DNA of 9,538 nt. Source: Lentimicrobium sp. (GTDB lineage Bacteria; Bacteroidota; Bacteroidia; Bacteroidales; Lentimicrobiaceae). Shown piece after piece: positions 1-5,442 of this stretch. Both the position numbers and the translations under genes were made by a program. Position 1 is the stretch's first letter; every line of letters begins with the position of its first letter. The notes under the pieces are model-generated. The model saw nothing but the letters and a program-made list of their open reading frames with translations, was not told the DNA's origin and made no database searches. The stretch covers positions 1 to 9,538 of the forward strand of contig JAAXUD010000070.1 in NCBI GenBank assembly GCA_013336205.1, written 5' to 3'.

Positions 1-1346
1 TTGCCGAAAAGCTGATACTCAAGGGCAAGGCTTATGTGTGCGATCTGACAGCAGAGCAGATTGCTGAACAAAAAGGTGCTCCTACCCGACCAGGCCAGGA
101 AAGTCCATACCGCAACCGCACAGTAGATGAAAACCTTGATCTCTTCCGCAGGATGAAAGCCGGCGAATTTGCTGAAGGCAGCCGCGTGCTGAGGGCAAAA
201 ATAGATATGGCATCACCCAATATGCACATGCGTGATCCACTTCTTTATCGCATCATCCACACTGACCACCACAGAACTGGTACCGAATGGTGTATTTACC
301 CGATGTATGACTTTGCCCATGGCCAGAGTGACAGCATTGAAGGTATTACCCACAGTATTTGTACCCTTGAATTTGAGGTACACCGTCCTTTGTACGACTG
401 GTGCATCCGCGAACTCGAAATATTTGCGCCTCAGCAGATTGAGTTTGCCCGTCTGAACGTAACCTACACCGTTATGAGCAAACGAAAACTGCTCGAACTG
501 GTAAAAAACAACTTCGTTAGCAGCTGGGATGATCCACGCATGCCAACCATTTCAGGGTTGCGGCGCAGGGGTTTTACGCCGGCTTCTATCCGGAATTTCT
601 CCGATCTTGTGGGTGTTGCCAAACGTGAAAATGTAATCGATGTCGGCTTGCTTGAATTTTGTGTGCGCGAAGACCTCAATAAAACCGCGCAACGGGTTAT
701 GGGCGTATTAAATCCTGTTAAACTGATACTTACCGATTATCCTGAAGGTAAAGTGGAGGAAATGAATGCAGTCAATAATCCTGAAAATCCTGAAACCGGC
801 ACCCGGAAAGTCGCATTTTCACGCGAATTGTATATCGAGCGCGACGATTTTATGGAAGAACCTCAGGCGAAGTTCTTCCGCCTGGCACCAGGTCGTGAAG
901 TCAGACTGAAATATGCGTACATTGTGAAATGTGAATCCGTTGTTAAAGATCCTGTAACAGGGGAAATTACTGAGATTCATTGCACACACGATCCCGAAAG
1001 TTTAAGCGGACGCGCACAAAGCAACCGTAAAGTCAAAGGTACTTTGCACTGGGTTTCGGCTCAGCACGCTGTTGAAGCAGAAGTCAGACTCTACGACCGG
1101 CTTTTTATCAGCGAAAGCCCTGAAGATGTGCCGGAAGGAGAGGATTATAAAAACAACCTGAATCCCAATTCACTCAGCGTAATTAAAGGTTATATAGAAT
1201 CATTCGTTGCAGGAACTCAGCCACTTGACAAGTTTCAGTTTGAACGTCTGGGTTACTTCTGCACCGATAGTGATTCGAGGCCCAACCAACTGGTATTTAA
1301 CCGCACGGTGGCCTTAAAGGACTCCTGGGCAAAAGCAAAAATTTAG
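1..1346 (+). CDS. glnS: Glutaminyl-tRNA synthetase, C-terminal ~447 residues (5' end outside window)
   Basis: Class I synthetase that charges tRNA-Gln with glutamine in the cytoplasm. The frame is open from the window edge (first whole codon at base 3) to a TAG at 1344-1346. The protein can be followed along E. coli GlnRS almost block by block: AKIDMASP near the start, [19 protein letters not shown], the class I signature loop as VMSKRK (MSK at visible residues 158-160, bases 474-482), then [15 protein letters not shown]. The anticodon-binding beta-barrel half contains [11 protein letters not shown] and ends [14 protein letters not shown]. coli GlnRS is 554 residues, so roughly the first 110 residues, including the HIGH motif, lie upstream of the window. 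The family match is very secure, and it is GlnRS rather than GluRS because of the MSK loop and the C-terminal barrels. A tRNA-Gln gene follows 68 bp downstream under its own promoter. Confidence 0.97.
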   Translation, partial: AEKLILKGKAYVCDLTAEQIAEQKGAPTRPGQESPYRNRTVDENLDLFRRMKAGEFAEGSRVLRAKIDMASPNMHMRDPLLYRIIHTDHHRTGTEWCIYPMYDFAHGQSDSIEGITHSICTLEFEVHRPLYDWCIRELEIFAPQQIEFARLNVTYTVMSKRKLLELVKNNFVSSWDDPRMPTISGLRRRGFTPASIRNFSDLVGVAKRENVIDVGLLEFCVREDLNKTAQRVMGVLNPVKLILTDYPEGKVEEMNAVNNPENPETGTRKVAFSRELYIERDDFMEEPQAKFFRLAPGREVRLKYAYIVKCESVVKDPVTGEITEIHCTHDPESLSGRAQSNRKVKGTLHWVSAQHAVEAEVRLYDRLFISESPEDVPEGEDYKNNLNPNSLSVIKGYIESFVAGTQPLDKFQFERLGYFCTDSDSRPNQLVFNRTVALKDSWAKAKI

Positions 1347-1369
1347 TTGCAAAGATTTTTTACGAAATA

Positions 1370-1402
1370 TTTGCAACTACAATAAACATTTTAGTATTTT
1401 TG
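1370..1402 (+). promoter_or_regulatory. Bacteroidota-type promoter of tRNA-Gln
   Basis: A -33 element TTTG (1370-1373, within TTTGCAA) is followed after 21 bp by TATTTTTG (1395-1402), a full match to the Bacteroidota -7 consensus TAnnTTTG. Transcription would start a few bases further on, shortly before the tRNA at 1415. The consensus is established for the phylum's primary sigma factor; its use here is inferred from position. Confidence 0.7.
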
Positions 1403-1414
1403 CAGCCCGAATAA

Positions 1415-1487
1415 TGACCTATGGTGTAATAGGCAACACGTCTGATTCTGGATCAGAAGAGTCTAGGTTCGAGCCCTGGTAGGTCAA
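1415..1487 (+). tRNA. tRNA-Gln (anticodon CTG)
   Basis: The sequence folds into a full cloverleaf. The 7-bp acceptor stem (1415-1421 with 1480-1486) is perfectly paired and starts with the U1-A72 pair typical of tRNA-Gln. The D stem GTGT/ACAC (1424-1427 with 1436-1439) has GG at 1432-1433 in its loop. The anticodon stem TCTGA/TCAGA (1441-1445 with 1453-1457) holds the loop TTCTGGA, with anticodon CTG at 1448-1450, which reads CAG. A 5-nt variable loop and a T arm with TTCGAGC loop (1468-1474) complete it. The discriminator base is A1487 and CCA is not encoded (next bases are CAA), so CCA must be added by nucleotidyltransferase. It lies directly behind the gene for its own synthetase. Confidence 0.95.
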
Positions 1488-1489
1488 CA

Positions 1490-1535
1490 AAAGAAAAAAG
1501 CAGTTACGAAGAAATTTGTAGCTGCTTTTTTCTTT
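1490..1535 (+). terminator. Intrinsic terminator after tRNA-Gln
   Basis: Bases 1490-1507 pair with 1518-1535 to give an 18-bp stem (one G-T pair at 1504/1521) around a 10-nt loop. The left arm begins AAAGAAAAAAGCAG and the right arm ends CTGCTTTTTTCTTT, so the T-run that would release RNA polymerase is itself the 3' arm. Because the left arm carries the matching A-run, the hairpin could also act on transcripts arriving from the right. Confidence 0.85.
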
Positions 1536-1707
1536 GGGTATACACCCTGACTGTACTTAAAAGTTTATAAAATCTTTGAGCTTCTGAAGGATATAACAAG
1601 CTCATAAACAAACACTTTAGGAAGAAAGATAAGCCTGATTTGTATTAAAATCGGGACAGCCACGATATTCCGGGTTAAAATCTCCATTACTAATGGGAAT
1701 TTATCCA
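1536..1707. other. Non-coding gap with three small inverted repeats
   Basis: No gene is visible between the terminator and the next promoter. Three short hairpins can be drawn: TGAGCTT/AAGCTCA (1577-1583 with 1598-1604, 14-nt loop), CCTGATTT/AAATCGGG (1634-1641 with 1648-1655, 6-nt loop, one T-G pair), and CCATT/AATGG (1684-1688 with 1692-1696), which ends about 11 bp before the -33 element of the DUF2891 gene. None has a T-run behind it, so they are not obvious terminators. An operator role is only a guess. Confidence 0.3.
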
Positions 1708-1740
1708 TTTGCAAGTATTCTAAAAAAAACACTTATTTTG
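1708..1740 (+). promoter_or_regulatory. Probable promoter of the DUF2891 gene
   Basis: TTTG (1708-1711, again within TTTGCAA) lies 21 bp before TTATTTTG (1733-1740), which matches TAnnTTTG at all but one position. The spacing, the TTTGCAA block and the downstream GCAGC are the same as in the tRNA-Gln promoter. The predicted transcript would start only about 10-15 bases before the ATG at 1758, a short leader without a Shine-Dalgarno site. Confidence 0.55.
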
Positions 1741-1757
1741 CAGCAAAACCGGCTCCC

Positions 1758-2819
1758 ATGAAATATTTTTTGTCATGTATTATCCTGCTTTCAACACTCA
1801 ATCTGCATGCGCAACAATTGCTTACGCAGGAAAGAGCCTCACATTTTGCAAAAATGGCTTTAAAATGCATACAGCAGGAATACCCGAATAAGCCAGGCGA
1901 GGTGCTGGGCAGCGACCGCGATGTGAAACCGGTAAGGGAATACCGCCCGGCATTCTATGGTTGTTTCGACTGGCATTCGTCGGTGCATGGGCACTGGATG
2001 CTGATAAAACTCCTGAAACAATATCCGGATCTTCCTGAAGCATTGCAGATTAAAGAGGCGATCAATAAAAATATTACCCCTGAAAATATTGCAGTTGAAG
2101 TTAATTTCTTCCTCGACAGCAACAATAAATCCTTTGAAAGAACTTACGGTTGGGCCTGGTTGCTGAAGTTGTCCGAAGAACTTCATACATGGGATAATCC
2201 CCTGGCAAGACAATGGGAATCTGCCATACAACCACTCACCAACCTCATCAGCAACTATTACATTGATTTCCTGCCGAAGCTTCTTTACCCGATCCGGGTT
2301 GGAGAACACGCCAATACCGCCTTCGGCCTGTCATTTGCCCTGGATTATGCCCGGGAAACGCAGAATAAAGCCCTTGAAGCCATGATTACCGCCAGGGCCA
2401 GGGATTATTTCCTAAACGACAAAAACTGTCCTGAGTCGTGGGAGCCAGGTGGCTATGATTTCCTTTCTCCCTGCCTGATTGAAGCTGACTTGATGGCCAG
2501 GGTACTTCCTGACGGGGAATTTCTGAACTGGATTAACGAATTTCTTCCGGGACTATCCGATGGCTCACTAAGAATTATGAATGAACCGGCAAAAGTCAGT
2601 GACCGAAGCGATGGCAAACTGGTTCATCTTGACGGATTAAACTTTTCAAGAGCCTGGTGTTTAAAAAGTTTATCAACAAAGCCCGGATTGAATAAATCCC
2701 TATTACTGGAAGCAGCTCAGATGCACATCAATGCCGCGCTTCCAAATGTGGCAGATGGTGATTATGCCGGCGAGCATTGGCTGGCAACATTCGCAGTTGT
2801 CGCGCTATCGCAAAACTAA
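1758..2819 (+). CDS. Exported DUF2891 family protein
   Basis: 353 residues, function unknown. The N-terminus (Lys2, a hydrophobic run to about residue 16, then LHA|QQ) is a standard signal peptide, probably cut after Ala18, so the protein should reach the periplasm. The rest is a tryptophan- and histidine-rich, mainly helical protein with the blocks I associate with DUF2891: CFDWHSSVHGHW (69-80), YGWAWLLKL (130-138), YPIRVGEHANTAFG (177-190), WEPGGYDFLSPCL (228-240) and HLDGLNFSRAWCL (290-302). Conserved His, Glu, Asp and Trp residues in such blocks suggest a pocket, and the repeated helical pattern suggests an alpha/alpha barrel like those of some sugar-active enzymes; that part is inference. 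The ATG at 1758 is chosen because it opens the signal peptide directly behind the promoter. The gene faces the deacylase gene tail to tail, with 2 bp between stops. No partner gene hints at its role. Confidence 0.88.
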   Translation: MKYFLSCIILLSTLNLHAQQLLTQERASHFAKMALKCIQQEYPNKPGEVLGSDRDVKPVREYRPAFYGCFDWHSSVHGHWMLIKLLKQYPDLPEALQIKEAINKNITPENIAVEVNFFLDSNNKSFERTYGWAWLLKLSEELHTWDNPLARQWESAIQPLTNLISNYYIDFLPKLLYPIRVGEHANTAFGLSFALDYARETQNKALEAMITARARDYFLNDKNCPESWEPGGYDFLSPCLIEADLMARVLPDGEFLNWINEFLPGLSDGSLRIMNEPAKVSDRSDGKLVHLDGLNFSRAWCLKSLSTKPGLNKSLLLEAAQMHINAALPNVADGDYAGEHWLATFAVVALSQN

Positions 2820-2821
2820 AA

Positions 2822-3319
2822 TCAATCGTATAATTCAAGGAATTCATACTGGTTTCCCATCTCTTCCAGAAACCGGGTAAAATCATGAAAAGCGATCACC
2901 AGGGAGGCGGTATTATCATTGGGATGAAAGCTGATGTTTGGAAGATTTTTAAGATTCTCATCCAGAAACAGGTAAACATGGTGGTCTTTATCGTGAATAA
3001 GGCCAAAAGGTGAAACTGAACCCGGTTTCAGTCCCAGGTACTTTTCCATTCTTTGCTCCGAAGCAAAACTGAGTTTTCCTTGCTTCAGTCTTTTTTCGAG
3101 ATCGTGAATAGCCAATGACTGCCGGTGGTCGAAAATCACCAGGTAGTGCTTGTTTCCCTTATGATTCCGGAAGAACAGGTTCTTACAATGGGTGGTTTCG
3201 GCAATGTCTTTCCAGAACTCTACGGCTATTTCAATGGTAGGCGCAGGAGGATGCTCGTGGTATTCAAAAGGGATACCGAGTTCATCAAGTATTTGGTAGA
3301 GTAAGGGGTCGCCGTTCAT
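2822..3319 (-). CDS. ProXp-ala (PrdX)-type prolyl-tRNA deacylase, YbaK/EbsC superfamily
   Basis: 165 residues, a usual length for free-standing members of the editing-domain family related to the INS domain of bacterial prolyl-tRNA synthetase. Such proteins hydrolyse Ala-tRNA(Pro) in trans, correcting a common mistake of ProRS. Seen here are EYHEHPPAPTIEIA (19-32), CKNLFFRNHKGNKHYLV (45-61), whose lysine K46 is the likely active-site residue by family comparison, KLSFASEQRMEKYLGLKPG (82-100) and the loop GSVSPFGL (100-107). This pattern fits ProXp-ala/PrdX better than YbaK (Cys-tRNA(Pro)) or the free ProXp relatives for other tRNAs, but substrate choice cannot be proven from sequence. There is no signal peptide, so it is cytosolic. 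The ATG (complement of 3317-3319) is the natural start because the family begins just before the first helix. An array of 7-bp repeats starts 1 bp upstream, so its leader or promoter lies in or beyond that array. Confidence 0.88.
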   Translation of the reverse strand: MNGDPLLYQILDELGIPFEYHEHPPAPTIEIAVEFWKDIAETTHCKNLFFRNHKGNKHYLVIFDHRQSLAIHDLEKRLKQGKLSFASEQRMEKYLGLKPGSVSPFGLIHDKDHHVYLFLDENLKNLPNISFHPNDNTASLVIAFHDFTRFLEEMGNQYEFLELYD

Positions 3320-3320
3320 T

Positions 3321-3376
3321 AAAGCTCAAAGTAAAAAGTCTAAAGTAAAAAGTCTAAAGTCTAAAGTTTAAAGTAT
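3321..3376. repeat. Eight tandem AAAGTNN heptamers
   Basis: Eight units in perfect 7-bp register: AAAGCTC, AAAGTAA, AAAGTCT, AAAGTAA, AAAGTCT, AAAGTCT, AAAGTTT, AAAGTAT. Only the first unit departs from AAAGT. The array begins one base outside the start codon of the deacylase gene, so on that gene's strand the leader reads as ACTTTNN repeats. The complement of 3327-3334 is TTACTTTG, one base off the -7 consensus TAnnTTTG, but no -33 TTTG lies at the right distance. Confidence 0.9.
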
Positions 3377-3481
3377 CTGGCTGAAAAATCGGTTTTTTAT
3401 AGAAAAATCTTTTCCAGTCAGAGAGGCTTAAGGTTAAGGTTGAGCCGGATGATTTTGAAAAACAAGCCTGGAAAGCAGGTT

Positions 3482-3502
3482 ATTCGTCATTCGTTATTCA
3501 AA
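3482..3502. repeat. ATTCGTN heptamer tract, 2-3 units
   Basis: ATTCGTC and ATTCGTT are followed by a decayed third unit ATTCAAA, all in 7-bp register. This is the same family as the tracts at 3627-3661 and 3679-3699. Confidence 0.7.
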
Positions 3503-3557
3503 AAGTAAGTTGGCAATATGCAAAACGCAGTTGGCTAAAGGGCCTGAGGTTTCAATT

Positions 3558-3578
3558 CGGATGTCGGATGTCAGAAGT
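3558..3578. repeat. CGGATGT heptamer tract, 2-3 units
   Basis: Two exact copies of CGGATGT are followed by a decayed CAGAAGT in 7-bp register. The sequence differs from the neighbouring tracts but shares their period. Confidence 0.65.
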
Positions 3579-3626
3579 GAGCGAATGGAAATATAAAGTT
3601 AGATGTAAAAGGTAAGAACCTTTTTC

Positions 3627-3661
3627 ATTCGTAAATCGTCATTCGTAAATCGTAAACCGAA
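3627..3661. repeat. ATTCGTA/AATCGTN heptamer tract, 5 units
   Basis: Units ATTCGTA, AATCGTC, ATTCGTA, AATCGTA and a decayed AACCGAA follow in exact 7-bp register. The first four alternate ATTCGT and AATCGT, which also gives a 14-bp higher-order repeat. Confidence 0.8.
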
Positions 3662-3678
3662 GCCTGAAAGTCAGAGCC

Positions 3679-3699
3679 ATTCGTAATTCGTAATTAGAC
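3679..3699. repeat. ATTCGTA heptamer tract, 2-3 units
   Basis: Two exact ATTCGTA copies precede a decayed ATTAGAC. The tract ends 32 bp from the stop codon of gltX. Confidence 0.7.
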
Positions 3700-3731
3700 C
3701 AAAATATAATCTTACAATCTTTCCTGAAACA

Positions 3732-5255
3732 TTAATTCCCCAAACTCCTGATGGCTTTCTCAATTCTATTCAGCGTTTCCTTTTTTCCCAAAACTGAGAT
3801 AATGGCTGCAACACCCGGACCGAAACTTCCACCAACAAGCACAAGCCGAAGGGTGTTCATTACCTGTCCCATGGCCAGTTCATTGTCGTGAATAAAACCT
3901 TTTATAACCGCATCCAACGCATCTGTGGAAAAATCCTGCTGCATTTCCAATAAGCCGATAATTTTTTTAAGCAGGGCAGGGGTTTCCGGTTTCCAGAATT
4001 TCTGAATTACCTTATCATCGTACGATTGAGGCTCTGTAAAGAAAAACCAGGATTGCTCCCACAAATCAGGGATAAGGTTGGCCCGCTCCTTGATTAATGG
4101 GCAGACATCCAGAATTAAAGTCCTTGAAGCTTCTATCCCTCTTTCTTTCAATAGATTACTGAGCAGATCGGCAACTTTTTCATCATCAAGCTCTGACAGG
4201 TAATGGTGATTAAACCATTTTGCCTTTTCGGGATCAAATTTAGAGCCTGATTTACCGACGCGCTCAATCGAAAATAACCCGATCAACTCATCCATGCTCA
4301 ATATTTCCTGTTCTGTTCCCGGGTTCCAGCCCAGCAAAGCCAGCATATTGATAAAAGCCTCTGGCAGGTATCCGCTTTCGCGGTAGCCTGAAGAGATATC
4401 ACCCGTTTTAGGATCCGTCCAGCGCAAGGGGAATACCGGAAAACCCAATCTGTCACCATCCCGTTTACTGAGTTTTCCGTTTCCATCGGGTTTCAGCAGC
4501 AGCGGTAAATGTGCAAATTCCGGCATATCCGCTTCCCATCCAAAATAACGGTAAAGCAAAACATGCAACGGAGCAGAAGGCAGCCATTCTTCCCCCCTGA
4601 TTACATGAGAAATCTTCATCAGGTAGTCATCCACAACATTGGCCAGATGATAAGTAGGCATCCCATCTGATTTATACAGTACTTTATCATCAAGCAGCTT
4701 AGAATCGACACTGACAAGGCCACGGATAAGATCCTGAACTATAACAATTTCGTTTTCAGGAATTTTCACCCTGATAACATATTGTTCACCGGCCTCAAGC
4801 AATGCAGTTACTTCACTTTCATCCAGGGTCAGCGAATTTTTAAGTCCCATACGGGTTTGCGGACCATATTGAAAGGTTTCTTTGCGTGACTCATACTCCT
4901 TCCGCAATGCCTCAAGTTGTTCCGGCGTATCAAAAGCATAGTAAGCTGTACCATTTTCCAGCAGCTGAAGGGCATACTGGTGGTAAATTTCCTTGCGGTC
5001 GCTCTGGCGATATGGCGCAAATGGCCCACCTATATGCACTCCTTCATCAAAGTGAATTCCACTCCAGCGAAGCGCTTCAATAATATAATCTTCTGCTCCG
5101 GGCACAAACCTGGTTTGGTCAGTATCCTCAATCCTCAGGAGAAATTTGCCATTATTCTTTCTGGCAAACAGATAATTATAAAGGGCAGTCCTGACTCCGC
5201 CTATATGCAGCGGTCCTGTGGGGCTTGGAGCGAATCTTACGCGTACTTCTCTCAT
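3732..5255 (-). CDS. gltX: Glutamyl-tRNA synthetase
   Basis: 507 residues; it joins glutamate to tRNA-Glu in the cytosol. The class I signatures are intact: APSPTGPLHIGG at 9-20 (HIGH motif as HIGG, 17-20), RIEDTDQTR (41-49), VIRGEEWLPSAPLH (218-231) and the KMSKS-type loop KLSKRDGD (261-268). The Cys-x-Cys zinc site of E. coli GluRS is replaced by YYAFDT near 105-110, so this version probably lacks zinc. The frame stays open upstream to a TTG at 5288, but I start at the ATG (complement of 5253-5255): MREVRVRFAPSPTGP is the usual family N-terminus, and the -7 promoter box (5277-5284) lies inside the extra stretch. With a GlnRS gene nearby, this enzyme is probably discriminating (tRNA-Glu only); that is inference. 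The TAA lies at 3732-3734, and no clear terminator follows. Confidence 0.96.
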   Translation of the reverse strand: MREVRVRFAPSPTGPLHIGGVRTALYNYLFARKNNGKFLLRIEDTDQTRFVPGAEDYIIEALRWSGIHFDEGVHIGGPFAPYRQSDRKEIYHQYALQLLENGTAYYAFDTPEQLEALRKEYESRKETFQYGPQTRMGLKNSLTLDESEVTALLEAGEQYVIRVKIPENEIVIVQDLIRGLVSVDSKLLDDKVLYKSDGMPTYHLANVVDDYLMKISHVIRGEEWLPSAPLHVLLYRYFGWEADMPEFAHLPLLLKPDGNGKLSKRDGDRLGFPVFPLRWTDPKTGDISSGYRESGYLPEAFINMLALLGWNPGTEQEILSMDELIGLFSIERVGKSGSKFDPEKAKWFNHHYLSELDDEKVADLLSNLLKERGIEASRTLILDVCPLIKERANLIPDLWEQSWFFFTEPQSYDDKVIQKFWKPETPALLKKIIGLLEMQQDFSTDALDAVIKGFIHDNELAMGQVMNTLRLVLVGGSFGPGVAAIISVLGKKETLNRIEKAIRSLGN

Positions 5256-5276
5256 TTCATATTTTATTGGATGGTG

Positions 5277-5284
5277 CAAAGATA
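5277..5284 (-). promoter_or_regulatory. -7 promoter element of gltX
   Basis: The complement reads TATCTTTG, an exact TAnnTTTG match, 21 bp upstream of the chosen ATG. No TTTG is seen at the usual -33 distance, so the promoter is supported by one element only. Its place argues against the upstream TTG start. Confidence 0.6.
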
Positions 5285-5381
5285 ACAAAAGAGCAGGCTA
5301 TTCTTTGAGATTGTAAGCCATCTGATTGTGTTACCACTGCCATTTTTGATTTTATTAACATTCTGATGAACCAAATTGATG

Positions 5382-5389
5382 TAACTTTG
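5382..5389 (+). promoter_or_regulatory. -7 promoter element of the adenylate cyclase gene
   Basis: TAACTTTG matches TAnnTTTG exactly. Transcription would begin around 5393-5398, which places the GTG at 5398 at the very 5' end of the RNA and leaves about 45-50 bases of leader before the ATG at 5443. The -33 element is poor. It lies back to back with the gltX promoter, about 100 bp apart. Confidence 0.55.
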
Positions 5390-5442
5390 TAATAATTGTG
5401 GCGTTAGATAATCAAACAGATATTTATACCAAATCCCGGTTT

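Larger units (their letters stand above)
3320..3731. other. Non-coding spacer made of several heptamer repeat families
   Basis: No gene is credible in these 412 bases. The stretch carries at least five short tracts with the same 7-bp period but different sequences: AAAGTNN (3321-3376), ATTCGTN (3482-3502), CGGATGT (3558-3578), ATTCGTA/AATCGTN (3627-3661) and ATTCGTA (3679-3699). The open frame at 3403-3615 lacks an early start codon and runs through these repeats, so it is not called. From memory, spacers of this kind recur in many Bacteroidota genomes. The promoter of the deacylase gene must lie here, but I see no convincing full promoter. Confidence 0.75.

Noticed and set aside
1758..1790. 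Lipoprotein signal on the DUF2891 protein (Leu-Ser-Cys at residues 5-7)
   Set aside because: The cysteine comes before the hydrophobic core, so it cannot be a lipobox; cleavage after Ala18 by signal peptidase I fits better.
1860..2309. 149-codon open frame on the minus strand inside the DUF2891 gene
   Set aside because: The plus-strand frame has a signal peptide, a promoter and family motifs; the antisense product has no recognisable features.
3403..3615. 71-codon open frame without a stop in the spacer upstream of gltX's 3' end
   Set aside because: It has no start codon near its beginning and runs through heptamer repeats. The translated text looks like repeat read-through, not a protein.
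3321..3699. CRISPR-like array
   Set aside because: Units are 7 bp, head to tail, with no unique spacers of 25-40 bp and no cas genes nearby.
4917..5285. 122-codon plus-strand frame opposite gltX
   Set aside because: It overlaps the highly conserved HIGH-motif region of GluRS in antisense, which fully explains the sequence.
5398..5442. GTG at 5398 as start of the cyclase
   Set aside because: It coincides with the predicted transcription start, leaving no leader, and the extra 15 residues are not needed by any domain. The choice is not certain.
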